A stretch of DNA of 64,000 bases, taken from Paraphysomonas bandaiensis (taxonomy: Eukaryota; Chrysophyceae). Position numbers and translations under genes: made by a program. The notes beneath the pieces were generated by a model that saw nothing but the letters and a program-made list of their open reading frames with translations, searched no databases and was not told the origin of the DNA. The stretch lies in assembly GCA_965644295.1 (NCBI GenBank), contig CBFFRP010000072.1, forward strand, positions 1 to 64,000. Direction: 5' to 3'. Every line of letters begins with the position of its first letter. Within the stretch, counting starts at the first letter, position 1. Below, in pieces: positions 24,201 to 34,981 of the stretch.

Positions 24201-24919
24201 GTGGGCATATATCCAACATACTGTTGCCAAATATTAGAAGAAAGTGACAAAATTATCACCAGTATATACGCACAACAAATGCACATCACAAGCAAGTAGC
24301 AACGATTTTCTTACCTGTACTTCTGCGCAATATAACGGCGTACAGCATGTGGAAAAGAGTCCATAGCACCTAGTTCTAATTCAAATCGTCGCCTCGTGCG
24401 AGCTTGGCACACAGGCTTGCAACAATCGCTGACTGCTGCATCATACGCTTCCTCGATTATACGTGCCAACCAGATGTCACTCCTGTTCTTGTACGCACTT
24501 ATATCTCTTGAGAACACCATGTCTTCACAAAACCTAGGATACTTCTTAATAAGCGAATCAATTTTTGACATCTTCCCAGCATTTAATTGGGGTATATCCT
24601 CGGATGTGCTGGTCTTCTGAGACCACTCACGGGCAACTTTTAAAGAAGTGTCAACCAGCAGAACACTATCAATAAAAGGTAGTGATATCGCTCTCTCCAT
24701 AGTTTCTTCGCGTGAAAAACTACTCGGTGGACGTCTCGCATCATCGGCAGTGGTTTGTTTCTTTCTTTTCTTCTTCCTGGACTTCGATTTAGATGCATGC
24801 GTCTTCAGTGTAGTGTCCACATATGCATACGGCGAGTCTGACTTGTTACGCTTACCATCAGATGACTTTGAAAGCATCTTTCGGATACTATCAAGTACAT
24901 CCGCTGTTTCTTTATCCAT
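18208..24919 (-). CDS. Giant IQ / ankyrin / WW repeat protein
   Basis: Four exons: 24315-24919, 23111-24220, 18363-23034 and 18208-18276 to 18282, with introns of 94, 76 and 80 bases; total about 2153 residues. The first 570 residues have no domain I recognise; a Lys-rich coiled coil lies near 530-560. Then come at least four IQ motifs (residues about 950-1190, such as KIQSVVRMYIGKK and AVQRVVRGFTYR), about ten ankyrin repeats (about 1235-1560), a WW domain (DGWRVVVDEANHRHFVN, about 1590), a second WW-like segment with IYFYRNIVTNAISFDKP (about 1815), another IQ (LKLQSLWRGHRV) and a C-terminal TPR/HAT-like helical region. IQ motifs bind calmodulin or light chains; ankyrin and WW bind proteins. 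A cytoskeletal or axonemal scaffold is likely but unproven. The short basic last exon is the least certain. Confidence 0.8.
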
Positions 24920-25954
24920 TTTCTAGAAATAACAAACTATACAACTATAATAAGTTGCTATTAATAGTTTTACTAGTCGATATATCACTATACATATATA
25001 TATGTAAGTACTGTATAAGATATACTCAATGAATGCGTACTGGTCATCCCGTACAGAGACCTTTTTATTCAAGTCATACTTTTTTGAACATTATTATTGT
25101 TTGTCAACTAGATAGTGAGTTGAATGTAAACTAAGTTCATAGTTGTATGTACTATGAAGGTGTGTGTATATTAAGTCGACTTAGTTATATAGATCACTGT
25201 AGAGTTAAGAGGAAGCGTGATTTTTCATATACAAAAATAAGTTTAGTTGAGGTCATATAGCAATCGTTTCATTTCTATTGATGAGTTAAAAGGGTGTTTT
25301 TTTACACTAAAAAGTGAAGAAATATGCTGGTTTTGTGTATTTAATTTCGTTTTTTTAGGTGATAATTATCCTTGTTTTCTACAGTGTGTATATTGTGTTA
25401 TACTGGGCGTATTTCTTGTATTCCACTGCTATTCTTTCCTATGTCTTACTCATGTCCTTTTTGACCTCGAAAAGCGTTTTTCTGCAAATCTATCCATTTT
25501 TATCATAAAATCAGCAATTTCTAAACCCGAATTTTCTTCTATAATCAAAACCATGAAAAAAGAATATCTATGAATATAATTCGCTGTGCTGATGTTATAT
25601 ACATCCCCTCCACACCACCGTATCATATGACTAGAAAAAAGAAGAAGTCAACAGGAACAATTCCTTATGATGATGTTGATACTTCGAAGTTCCCATCTAA
25701 CGAGTGTTTAAGTAGGAAGATAATACTATAATACTAACATACGTACTGAGATGGGGATACTTATAGGGATAATGTATACTACTACACGGTCTATAGATCA
25801 ACACTCAGTATATTAAGATCTACCATATTACCACATCAGTGTTACCATATAGAGACATCCCTACATTGATATGATATTCATATAATTCCATCTATTCTTA
25901 ATAGATTATAGTTTTCATTCATATCATACACGTGTTTATATAACATTCATATCA
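24920..25954. promoter_or_regulatory. Divergent region between the IQ/ankyrin gene and the histidine kinase
   Basis: The two start codons are 1036 bases apart. A 34-codon ORF at 25627 (MTRKKKKSTGT) ends quickly and is not supported. Several TATATA tracts occur. The ORF at 25247-25573 is Phe/Cys-rich and looks like chance. Confidence 0.4.
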
Positions 25955-28489
25955 ATGTTTGATCGGATTCGTTTGTTTCGTGTCCTTCATTCATTATCAA
26001 ATGAAACAAATGATTTTATATTAGCACAAGATGCATATATAGTTTTAAATAGTATTATAGAACAATTAAGGGATTTAGATACAATTATAGATGAGTTTCA
26101 TGAGAAAATTGATAGTGTTACATCTGAAGAAACAGAAAATGAAAAACAAAAAGAGATTGAATTACATGCATATTATAAAACTATCTCATCATTACAAATT
26201 ATGTTAATTGAAAGAGAAACATGGTGTGATTTATTATCTCATTATGTATGTGAGAGTGAAGAGTTTTGGTTCTGTTCACCTGCTGATCATATAACGGGAA
26301 AGTACTCTGCATTAACGGAAAAAGTGTTTCGTAGAGCTGAACGACGATGGTATAAGTATCACAACAACGCAGAGAAAATACCCGACGAAATCATTCTTCA
26401 GTTGGAACGATTCCGTTCCAGGGTAGCAAGTTTAGTCCAAGAACGTTTTCCGGGCCTTTTATCGGAGACTCTTGCTGAAGAAGAGGCCGAGAGGGCTGCA
26501 CGGGCTCTACTCGCCAATGCCTCTTGCCAGTATGCGAATATAATATCTGCTGGTGTTCGCGAAGAGTTTGATGCCAACAATAATTCTGTCACAGTTGCTG
26601 TCAACTTTCCGGTTACCCACTTTCATGTTGCGGATCCCAAATTCGCCAAACTTCTAGGCTATTCTGTTACAAGACTTCTAACCGTTCCGTTCGTGAAATT
26701 TATCATCAATACAGGAACAACTAATGCAATAGTACAGAATATAATGAAAATGCAAACTCCTTCGCACGCGACTATATTTTATCGAACTGCGATGTGTGCA
26801 GTTGTTGTTGTGGCGTGGGAAGTATGTCCGAAGCCCATTGGCATGCACGCCGTGATTGGCAGAGGCGTAGACATCACTCGTGAAATAGAAGCGTCCAAAC
26901 AAATCCAAACCGCGAATATTCAGAAGATGCTTCGTCAATGGCTTCACTCTATTCGCAACGCTAGTTTCCAACAACAAGCACAGGTGATTCGCGACGATAT
27001 TAAAGCACTTGAGAGGAGTATTGGAGACAGCAGATACCGCGAGTCCTTTGATCATGTGTTTGACGGACTGAGAACCCTTATCTATACCGCGAAGGCTTCA
27101 GTTGGACTAATAGGTATATTTAGCACTGTGTTTTATGTGATATTTACTGTGCAATATAGATGGTGTGTATTTCTTACGTTTTGTGTTGCAATAGATCAAG
27201 CTCTAAAGTCCAAAGGACTCTTGCAATATACATCGCTGTACGACTTCGTGAATGCTATTGCTACCTTCTCTTCGGTTTTTTCTAAAAATGAAGGCGTTGA
27301 CGACAGTGCCAATACGTTTGAAGTCCATTATAATGACAGTCTCGCATCGTGTGAGCAGCTACGTGCCATATATGTGCAGGGGGATATGTGCAGTATCCAG
27401 TCTATAATTGACAACATATACTCCAACGCTATACGATTTACTGATCATTCACTTGGCGTACAAACTGTAATGCACATTGACCACAGACGGGATACAGTAC
27501 ATTGCACCCTTCAAATCACAGATAATGCCCCGTTTGGCATGCCTACCAGTGTTGTTCGCTATTTTCAGAAACATATTAGCCCGCGGAAGGTTAACGACCA
27601 GCGTTGGAAGCGCCATAGTAGTTCTGTGACAAGCACCGATTCAGATGACATACTAATGGATATTGATCCCAGAGAGCCGTCCTACGATTCCACCTACTTC
27701 AGCGGAGTTAGCCCGTCACCCCCTGTATCTGTTGGAGTTAGTCGCAGCAACAGTAGAAAGAGCTGTAGGTCACAGGAATCAATATCCCCGAAGTCGCGGT
27801 CCTCAGACGAAAGGTCGAAGGATAGTTTCTCACATACTGGTATACCACATATTGTAGAGTTATTCCACAAACTTACAGAGTCAGCCGAATATGATTTTGA
27901 TATGATTGTGACAATGAGATCGAATGGTACATCGTATACACTTTCATTCTCCTTGGGTGTGTTGTCGGCCGCCCAGCTGGCACTGGATGTCGAAGATGAG
28001 ACTGAAACTGGAAGGGAGATGAATACTTCGGAAGGAGTGTCGCACAGTAGGATGAACAGAAGAGACTCCACGGGTAATGAAAAGTACTCTATATTGAAAC
28101 CCACTGCAGAGCAGTACATTCTGGTCGTGGATGACAGTCACGTCATCAGGCGTATTGTAGGTAGGTACCTCGAGAAATTCGAAGTCCGATTCCATACGTG
28201 CTCCGATGGCACCGAGGCATTGGAGTGGTTCAAAAGAAACAAAAATTTATGTTTTGGGCTTATTACTGACTTAGAGATGCCCCGCATGGGCGGCGATGCG
28301 CTCATTCAGCAAATAAAAATGATGTGCCCGACACTGCCATGCGTTGTTGTATCCGGAAATGAAATACCAGCAAGTGCCAAGCCGATTGGGGCAGCTGCAT
28401 GTTTTGTGAAGCCCCTATCTCTTTCTAACATGAATGATCTCCTCCATGAACTGTACACATGTGCAGCCGTCATGGCCAGTAAAGTATAG
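25955..28489 (+). CDS. Intracellular hybrid histidine kinase with receiver domain
   Basis: Open frame of 844 codons, with a probable 81-base in-frame intron at 27114-27194 (gives 817 residues). Order: an N-terminal helical region; a PAS-like segment (ADPKFAKLLGYSVTRLL, about 225-260); an H-box-like WLHSIRNASF with His331; an ATPase domain with N-box DNIYSNAIRFT (Asn491), a D-box DNAPFGMP, a Ser/Arg-rich insertion of about 80 residues, and G-box HTGIPHIVELFHKL; then a receiver domain at about 720-844 with VVDD, phospho-acceptor Asp772 in LITDLEMP and Lys819 in FVKP. Such kinases autophosphorylate on His and relay to Asp. No membrane segment exists if the intron is removed. Splicing joins GLI to DQALKSK smoothly. 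Confidence 0.85.
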   Translation: MFDRIRLFRVLHSLSNETNDFILAQDAYIVLNSIIEQLRDLDTIIDEFHEKIDSVTSEETENEKQKEIELHAYYKTISSLQIMLIERETWCDLLSHYVCESEEFWFCSPADHITGKYSALTEKVFRRAERRWYKYHNNAEKIPDEIILQLERFRSRVASLVQERFPGLLSETLAEEEAERAARALLANASCQYANIISAGVREEFDANNNSVTVAVNFPVTHFHVADPKFAKLLGYSVTRLLTVPFVKFIINTGTTNAIVQNIMKMQTPSHATIFYRTAMCAVVVVAWEVCPKPIGMHAVIGRGVDITREIEASKQIQTANIQKMLRQWLHSIRNASFQQQAQVIRDDIKALERSIGDSRYRESFDHVFDGLRTLIYTAKASVGLIGIFSTVFYVIFTVQYRWCVFLTFCVAIDQALKSKGLLQYTSLYDFVNAIATFSSVFSKNEGVDDSANTFEVHYNDSLASCEQLRAIYVQGDMCSIQSIIDNIYSNAIRFTDHSLGVQTVMHIDHRRDTVHCTLQITDNAPFGMPTSVVRYFQKHISPRKVNDQRWKRHSSSVTSTDSDDILMDIDPREPSYDSTYFSGVSPSPPVSVGVSRSNSRKSCRSQESISPKSRSSDERSKDSFSHTGIPHIVELFHKLTESAEYDFDMIVTMRSNGTSYTLSFSLGVLSAAQLALDVEDETETGREMNTSEGVSHSRMNRRDSTGNEKYSILKPTAEQYILVVDDSHVIRRIVGRYLEKFEVRFHTCSDGTEALEWFKRNKNLCFGLITDLEMPRMGGDALIQQIKMMCPTLPCVVVSGNEIPASAKPIGAAACFVKPLSLSNMNDLLHELYTCAAVMASKV

Positions 28490-28959
28490 GTGTTTCCAAA
28501 GCTGACAGAATTCTGCTATACTTTTATATTATACATGTTCTGATTCACTATATCAGCAGGACAGAAAGTAGTACATTATAAAAGTATAAATTTGTAAGTG
28601 TGTCGATACCGAACGTTGAAAATCATTGGCACAGTGCCAAGTAAGTAATATATATGTATATGTGAAGGAATTGGTGCATTGCTGTATACTCTCTTAGTGA
28701 TCAAATACCAAGTACAAGTGTTAACACAATAGGATCGCAATCTAGGAACTGTCTAATTCTTTAAAAGTAGTGTTTAAATAATATATCATCACAAAACAAA
28801 ATCAATGATATTTATGATGAATTCCTCATAAATTAATCTAGTTTAGTGCCTACACTTCAAACAACAGCCAAATCCACCAGGACTGCAACTGCCGAGGGGT
28901 CATACTCTTGTATTAACAATCTTAGTTCCACTGAAGAATCTTCAAACCTTATTGGTTAT
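28490..28959. other. Intergenic spacer downstream of the histidine kinase
   Basis: AT-rich, no gene seen. Confidence 0.4.
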
Positions 28960-29455
28960 GGCACCTTTCATGGTGTTCTGGGGGAAAGTATCGTGAGCCG
29001 TGAGCCGCATATATAGGCAGCAGATATTTTCTGCCAACTCATAGCAAAATGCTTGTGTGGTACAACGAACACTAATCAGTGCACTTGTGTAGACGTATTT
29101 GGGCCTTGACAGCTATACAGGCATCCGGGAATGGGTTCACCTGAACAGTAACCAGGGTATTGGGCTGCCTGCTGAGTCAAGCGTTTAGGCTGTTCACCTC
29201 AAGAACTCAAAATCCTAAAGTCGGCAGATGTCAGGTATATATCAACATTCTCCTTGCTCATTGCGTTTTTACTTTGTGAGCGATAGAGAAGAAGTAGTTA
29301 CACATTGGTGTGTGCGGTGACGCACAAGCAGCTTTTGTAGCGTTTAATTATTAGTAGGATATCAGAGTTAAGCACTAGTTAGTTAAATTATTTTGGTACA
29401 TTAGTTCTGACTCTTATACTCCTATATTGCTAATATAATAAGACCCTCACTAAGA
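28960..29455 (+). repeat. Repeat family B copy
   Basis: Same block order as at 17275: the GGTGTTCTGGGG block, GCATCCGGGAATGGG, the CACAAGCAGCTTTTGTAGCG block, AAGCACTAGTTAGTTAAAT, ending near CTCCTATATTGCTAATATAA. More diverged than the next copy. Confidence 0.65.
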
Positions 29456-30095
29456 CATTGTCCTTTGTAAGCGAATGGCCTCGTCTTCCTCATCATCGTC
29501 ATTCTCTTCATCGAGGCCACCTTTGTGTGCAGGTACCCAACAAACACTACTGTTCCTGTCATAGTGGTCGGATCCCTCAACAAAGTCGGATCGCACCTTT
29601 TCGTGGTGTTCTGGGGGATAAGTACCGGAGAGATTCTCTCTGGGAAGCTAACGTGAGCCGCAAACATAGTCAGCAGGTATTCTTCTGCCCACGCACAGCC
29701 GAATGCTTGTGTGGTACAAGGGACACCGATAAGTGTCACTTGTGTAGACGTCTTTGGGCCCTGACGAATAAACAGGCATCCGGGAATGGGCCCACCTCAA
29801 GGGCATCCGGGACAGGGCCCACTGAAGGGTAACCGGGGTATTGGGCTGCCTGCTGAAGTCAAGCATCCGGGATGTTCACCTTAAGAACTCAGAGCGGAAG
29901 TGGTTGCACCTTGGTGCTTGCGGCGACGCACAAGCAGCTTCCGTAGCGTTAAATAGTAGGATAAAAAAAGTGTGTACTGATTAGTTACAGGTAGAGGTCT
30001 AACTAGTTTATCTAGCATTCATCTAACTACTAAGTTGGTGCAGGTTTTTAACGCCTATTACTAATAATAAGACTTTCAATATAGTGGTCGGATAC
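29456..30095 (+). repeat. Repeat family B copy with inverted right segment
   Basis: Lies directly after the previous copy. The left blocks run in the same direction, but the right segment (29985-30085, GGTAGAGGTCTAACTAG to AAGACTTTCAATAT) is the reverse complement of the right segment at 17735-17850. It also carries a doubled GGCATCCGGGA block at 29774 and 29801. Confidence 0.65.
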
Positions 30096-30539
30096 ACAAC
30101 AACGTCATTTACACTATGTACTTGAATATTTCGAAGCCGTTGAATATTTACAATCCGTTTATGCATCGCAACGATCGTTGAAGATATGCTCAATTTGTTC
30201 TTTGATGCGTGTTATTACTCTTGTGTGCTGAGATTAAAGTATATACTGACCATTATACTGTCACATGGTTACGATTAATAAAATGATAAAAAGTGACTGT
30301 GTACATACCTCCAAGCTTCTATGCTAACAGATAATGGGTTTGTACCTATGATCAGTGGCTACACATCTTAAGCCAGCAAATTAATTGCTAGTAATTGGCA
30401 ACATTTACCAACAATAGTAATTGCAATTGTCATTTTTAAAACCAGTAATTGTTACGCTAGCCTGCCATCAATCAAACACTGTGTTGACATCCTTTTATTT
30501 TCTGCACAATACTATCCAATTATAGACAGGTAGGCAGAC
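30096..30539. other. Intergenic spacer
   Basis: No gene or repeat recognised. Confidence 0.35.
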
Positions 30540-30780
30540 ACATCCTTATAAAGCAGGACCATCAATAAGTTCCCGGTAAATATAATGACCATTAATACCT
30601 AACAAGATAGTATCGCTCATAATGTATATAGTGTAGTCAAGGGATAGGAAACAATTTATTGTATTGCAATATATTGTACTATATTGATTGGTGGACTGGT
30701 CAAATATTCCATCAATATTGTTTCTGTTAAAGTAGTTCACAATATCAATATATTGCTATCAATATTATGATAGTCATATA
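30540..30780. repeat. Repeat family C copy
   Basis: Shares TCAATATTGTTTCTGTTAAA, GGTGGACTGGTCAAATATTC-like and TTCCCGGTAAATATAATG-like sequence with 41560-41840. AT-rich; no coding frame is conserved beyond about 15 residues. Confidence 0.55.
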
Positions 30781-30896
30781 CAGAATACAGAAAGCTTCTT
30801 AACTGTAGGGTAAAAAATATAAGTCCACGTATATAAATTTCCGGTAAATAAGAAGAGAGCCTATAAGAGATATATAATGACAAGTACTAAAAATGG

Positions 30897-31075
30897 AAAC
30901 TACGGATGTGTTTACTTACTGAATAGTCATACTAATATATTGTAATATATTGTACAACTACGGATGTGTTTGCTTACTGATTAGTCATACTAATATATTA
31001 CGATAGTATTGTACAACTACGGATGTGTTTACTTACTGATTAGTCATACTAATATATTTCAATAGTATGTAGGGC
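30897..31075. repeat. 58-59-bp tandem repeat, three copies
   Basis: CGGATGTGTTTACTTACTGA recurs at 30903, 30961 (with one change) and 31020. The copies are separated by AT-rich variable ends. Confidence 0.85.
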
Positions 31076-31378
31076 CGGCTTAAAAAGTCCATCAATAGTA
31101 TTGATGGAACGCTATCTAATTATAGTATTGCAATATATTTTCCCTATCCCTGGTGTAGTCCCCCCTTAAATACTAATTAAGTTAAAGAACAGACTACTAC
31201 CATATTTTTCGTACATCATACATCATATCATATAAAAACCAAGGATCTCCGTCAGGGAGTTTGGAGGGTGAAAAAGGCTTGCTTAAGTAAAAATGAAAAA
31301 TTATACACAACTGCATGTATTCAAACAGATGCTTTATTGGTTCGTTATGGATAAATTTTACATATATCTAAAAGCAAG
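31076..31378. other. Intergenic spacer, 3' flank of TFIIE alpha
   Basis: Includes another short family C-like scrap (near 31090-31145). No gene seen. Confidence 0.35.
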
Positions 31379-32389
31379 CTAATCTTCCCATTCATCTTCT
31401 TCCTCGTCTTCGTCTTCATTAGTTGTGGCCTTTTGCTCCGCAATGACATCACGAGCGGAGTCTGCAGCTTCAGTTTCTGTAGACTTCCCTGCAGGAAGTA
31501 CCCGGCTACCTTGAAGAAACGTCGGAAGATTACTTTCCTTTTTCTCATCTTTATCCTCAGGAAAATCCACTTTGACATCGCGCTGTTCCCCATGATCATC
31601 CCCGACAATCTCAACTGTGAATTCATCTTCATGTACACTACTCTTGCCCTTCCGACGGGTGCTTACAGTTCCTCTGTTTTCCTCAATACGCTGCAACACA
31701 TCGTCATCCACTACACGACTAGTCTTCAGTCCACGCTTGATGTTATCCGACGGCAGGTTTCGAGTGATGCTCTCATCCCTTAGCTCCACCAGAAGGTCAT
31801 ATATACCTGTATGCAGCACAGAGCTGGTGAATTGTTCTCTCATTTTGATTTCTAACTTCTGAACTTCCGTCAATTGCCCTCCACTTTCATATTCCACTAG
31901 GCGATAACTCGGCTGACTTATAGTGCTCTTGATATCATCATGGGGACAACAATTACTACATACAAACTTATAATCTTTACTGAGGAGCATCTGAGCTTGC
32001 AACTCAGAATATAAAGTTTTACAAGTTGGACACTGAAAAGATATATGATTAAGTTCATTCTTTTCTTTTGATGCAAGTTGACTTTGCATTAAATGTATAC
32101 GATAACGTACAACATGAACAAAGTGTTGATAATCTACATACCAACACTCTGATGTTCGACCATCTTCCATTGTAAGTGTTTCAGATTTAACTAATAATTC
32201 ATCTTTTAATCCATTAATCACTTTTCTTACATCTTTATTAGAGAGTTTAAGACGTGGGCCTAACTCTTCATCTCGTATGTATTTCTCTCTTACTAGAGCA
32301 TCTAATATGACTACGACATTATCTGTATAAAAAGCACGTGCTACTGTTTTTACTAGTTTTTCAGCAAGAACGGTTGCAGATGCACTCAT
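31379..32389 (-). CDS. Transcription initiation factor TFIIE subunit alpha
   Basis: Intronless, 336 residues. TFIIE recruits and stimulates TFIIH at RNA polymerase II promoters. The N-terminal winged-helix domain is clear (VVILDALVREKYIRDEELG through SECWYVDYQHFVHVVRYRI), followed by the zinc ribbon with CPTC and CSNC pairs (residues about 120-147). The middle contains LVEYESGGQLTEVQKLEIKM typical of the family, and the C-terminus has LPTFLQGSRV and a very acidic end (EDEDEEEDEWED). Length is shorter than the animal protein but normal for protists. Confidence 0.93.
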   Translation of the reverse strand: MSASATVLAEKLVKTVARAFYTDNVVVILDALVREKYIRDEELGPRLKLSNKDVRKVINGLKDELLVKSETLTMEDGRTSECWYVDYQHFVHVVRYRIHLMQSQLASKEKNELNHISFQCPTCKTLYSELQAQMLLSKDYKFVCSNCCPHDDIKSTISQPSYRLVEYESGGQLTEVQKLEIKMREQFTSSVLHTGIYDLLVELRDESITRNLPSDNIKRGLKTSRVVDDDVLQRIEENRGTVSTRRKGKSSVHEDEFTVEIVGDDHGEQRDVKVDFPEDKDEKKESNLPTFLQGSRVLPAGKSTETEAADSARDVIAEQKATTNEDEDEEEDEWED

Positions 32390-33341
32390 TGTGATATCAC
32401 ACTTGTGATATTCAGAGATGTTAATGAGAGAGCAAATGATGCCAACCTACCCACCTCTAGACCTGCTGTACATACATACATACATACATACATACACACA
32501 TACATACATACATACATACATACATACATACATACATACATACATACATACATACATACATACATACATACATACATACATACATACATACATACATACA
32601 TACATACATACATACATACATACATACATACATACATACATACATACATACATACATACATACATACATACATACATACATACATACACACATACATACA
32701 TACATACATACATACATACATACATACATACATACATACATACATACATACATACATACATACATACATACATACATACATACCTACATACATACATACA
32801 TACATACATACATACATACATACATACATACATACATACATACATACATACATACATACATACATACATACATACATACATACATACATACATACACACA
32901 TACATACATACATACATACATACATACATACATACATACACACATACATACATACATACATACATAGTGTACACACATACATACCTACATACATACATAC
33001 ATACATACATACATACATACATACATACCTACATACATACATACCCTTAACTTACTGTATTCCGCTGTAGTCGCTTGATATCCATCCTTCTAAATAAAAT
33101 ACTCTCTTTTCTGGCCATGAATGTAGTATGAAAAGGTAGGTAAAATCCCACCCCCCTACTCAAATACTTGCTGTTTTTATAGAGAACAAACAAACATCTA
33201 GACAGCCGTCTGCTCTGGTACACATACATACATATATATATATATGTATATATAATCACTTAAACGAATACAGCTGAAACTATTCGTAATATATTGAATT
33301 TGATTTGATTTGTATTGAATTCCTTGATTTCTATTATTTTA
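32390..33341. promoter_or_regulatory. Divergent promoter region of TFIIE alpha and the 33.3-kb gene
   Basis: The starts of two divergent genes are 952 bases apart, and more than half of the interval is the CATA microsatellite, leaving about 80 bases on the TFIIE side and about 300 on the other. Confidence 0.5.
32469..33044. repeat. (CATA)n / (TACA)n microsatellite, about 575 bases
   Basis: Near-perfect tetranucleotide repeat with rare interruptions (CACACA at 32498, 32687, 32893 and 32938; CCTACA at 32782, 32983 and 33028; a TAGTGTACACAC break at 32965). All frames are open in both directions as artefacts. Confidence 0.97.
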
Positions 33342-34361
33342 ATGGGAGGTAAAAAGGCTATTGGGGAACACCCTAGTCGTGGTCGAAGATTCACAGGAAT
33401 CTCTCGTCGTGGTGGTCACAGCACTGTACATCGTGGATATGATACTCCAAATTCAGATGAAGAAGGAAGTATACCTGCAATGCAAGAATTTAGTTTGTTT
33501 TCACAATTTGATATCTCTCCTGATCGTTTTGGTATACTACAGAATGATATTTCATCTGATGAGAAGACAGAGAAACACTCACCAACTCCTACTAAAACAC
33601 CTTCATCTCCTCTACCACCAAAACTATATGGTCAATCTGAGGGAATATCAAATGTTTACATTATGAATGAAATACAAAAATTGCAGCATACTGTGTACAA
33701 TTTAGTGTCTGCGTTTGGTCGACTGGAATATGAATTCTACACATCAATGAATTCTTTATACTATTACGGTGGAGCAAGCCCAAATGCTTGTCCTCACACT
33801 TCTTCCCCGAGCCCTAAAGTTGATGAGCCTGATAAAGGCGACGGCAACTTGTCTTTAAAGAAACTGCACGAACGGTTGAGCACCCTGGAAGGCCGACACC
33901 GCTCCATGCAGAGCAAGATTTCACAATTAGACAATATTTATGGTCGAAGTTCTGAAGCCTGGGCGAAGAATATCAAGCGTTATGCCGAATTTGAAAGTAG
34001 GAACTCTCTGAGCAATGGTAGCACTGTTGCGGGTGATACTAAACATTTGAAGGGTCGACTCGAAAAATTATCGCAGCATATATCCGATGAACGAAGCAAT
34101 GACAAAGGTCATAATGAGAGAAAAGATGCAGCTGACACTTTAAGGAAAGAAGTTTTGGCTGAACAACCGCGAACTGATGCTGTTGTCGATCCAGGCACCA
34201 GAGATTTCCTACACTCCGAAGAAGTGGACCCGAATGACATGGTTCCGTCAGAACGCACCACAGGATCTGATGAGATTCGTTCTCATGAAAATCAATCTAT
34301 CTCACAGGACAAAGTACACAAAAGCACTAGAACAAAGAACGCAACTGCCGATTATACTTAG
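33342..34361 (+). CDS. Unknown coiled-coil protein, possible N-myristoylation
   Basis: 339 residues from the first ATG at 33342; an upstream TTG in frame is not used as start. The N-terminus MGGKKAIGEHP has Gly2 and Ala6, compatible with N-myristoylation, followed by Arg/Gly-rich sequence. A helical part with YIMNEIQKLQHTVYNLVSAF and LHERLSTLEGRHRSMQSKIS suggests a short coiled coil at residues about 105-215. The rest is polar, low-complexity and acidic/basic mixed. No enzyme motif is recognised. Intronless as read; a further 3' exon cannot be excluded. Confidence 0.6.
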   Translation: MGGKKAIGEHPSRGRRFTGISRRGGHSTVHRGYDTPNSDEEGSIPAMQEFSLFSQFDISPDRFGILQNDISSDEKTEKHSPTPTKTPSSPLPPKLYGQSEGISNVYIMNEIQKLQHTVYNLVSAFGRLEYEFYTSMNSLYYYGGASPNACPHTSSPSPKVDEPDKGDGNLSLKKLHERLSTLEGRHRSMQSKISQLDNIYGRSSEAWAKNIKRYAEFESRNSLSNGSTVAGDTKHLKGRLEKLSQHISDERSNDKGHNERKDAADTLRKEVLAEQPRTDAVVDPGTRDFLHSEEVDPNDMVPSERTTGSDEIRSHENQSISQDKVHKSTRTKNATADYT

Positions 34362-34981
34362 CGTATTTTATATAGCGCTGTACTCGAGCGATATTATTGT
34401 TATGTATTGGATACACCCCGAACTATCAGATTTCTTATTTGATTCCGTACTAATCTCACTAGGAACGAAGCAAGCTGTAGTAAATCAGTTTTGACATATG
34501 CAGCACATCATAACAAATAGTCGTATGATGCTGGGTGATTTCGAGATGTGCCTTTCGAGCACGTAGAAGGAACGAGACCAATGAATAAAGCTTAAAATAC
34601 TAAAAAAATGTTTAGAGATGAATATTTGATATTTAAGTAATGCATATTTGATATTAAAAGTGAAGAAGGTTTTTGCGTGTATTTAAGATAACAACAGACT
34701 TTGAACTGTCATATATAGCTAAATTGTACACAACATATACTATATATCTTAGTTTCCTTTGATCTGTGATGAACGTAGTAGTTTTTACCTTCATAACAAA
34801 GGTATAGGCTGTTTGACTGTTTGATGTTTCAGCGCATACGATAATATGGAACCAACACTACCGCTCCGAACAAATCAACAGACTAAAATTAGTTAAGTAG
34901 TTCGTACTCTTAAGATTACGATACTGCTTTCCACACTTGCAAAGTACAATTACCCACTCTCTAATGCACTATAAGCTAGGC
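34362..34981. other. Convergent intergenic spacer
   Basis: Lies between two converging genes. No gene or repeat seen. Confidence 0.4.

Noticed and set aside
25247-25573. 108-codon ORF rich in Phe and Cys
   Set aside because: Composition matches T-rich intergenic DNA and no domain is visible.
25627-25731. Short ORF starting MTRKKKKSTG
   Set aside because: 34 codons with a possible donor after it but no convincing next exon; kept only as a remark.
25955-28489. Bacterial contamination or transfer explaining the histidine kinase
   Set aside because: The gene carries a probable local-type intron and eukaryotic flanks; hybrid kinases are common in protists.
32386-33070. Long ORFs of repeated Tyr-Ile-His-Thr or Met-Tyr-Val-Cys on both strands
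   Set aside because: They are translations of the CATA microsatellite; a four-base repeat is open in every frame unless it contains a stop.
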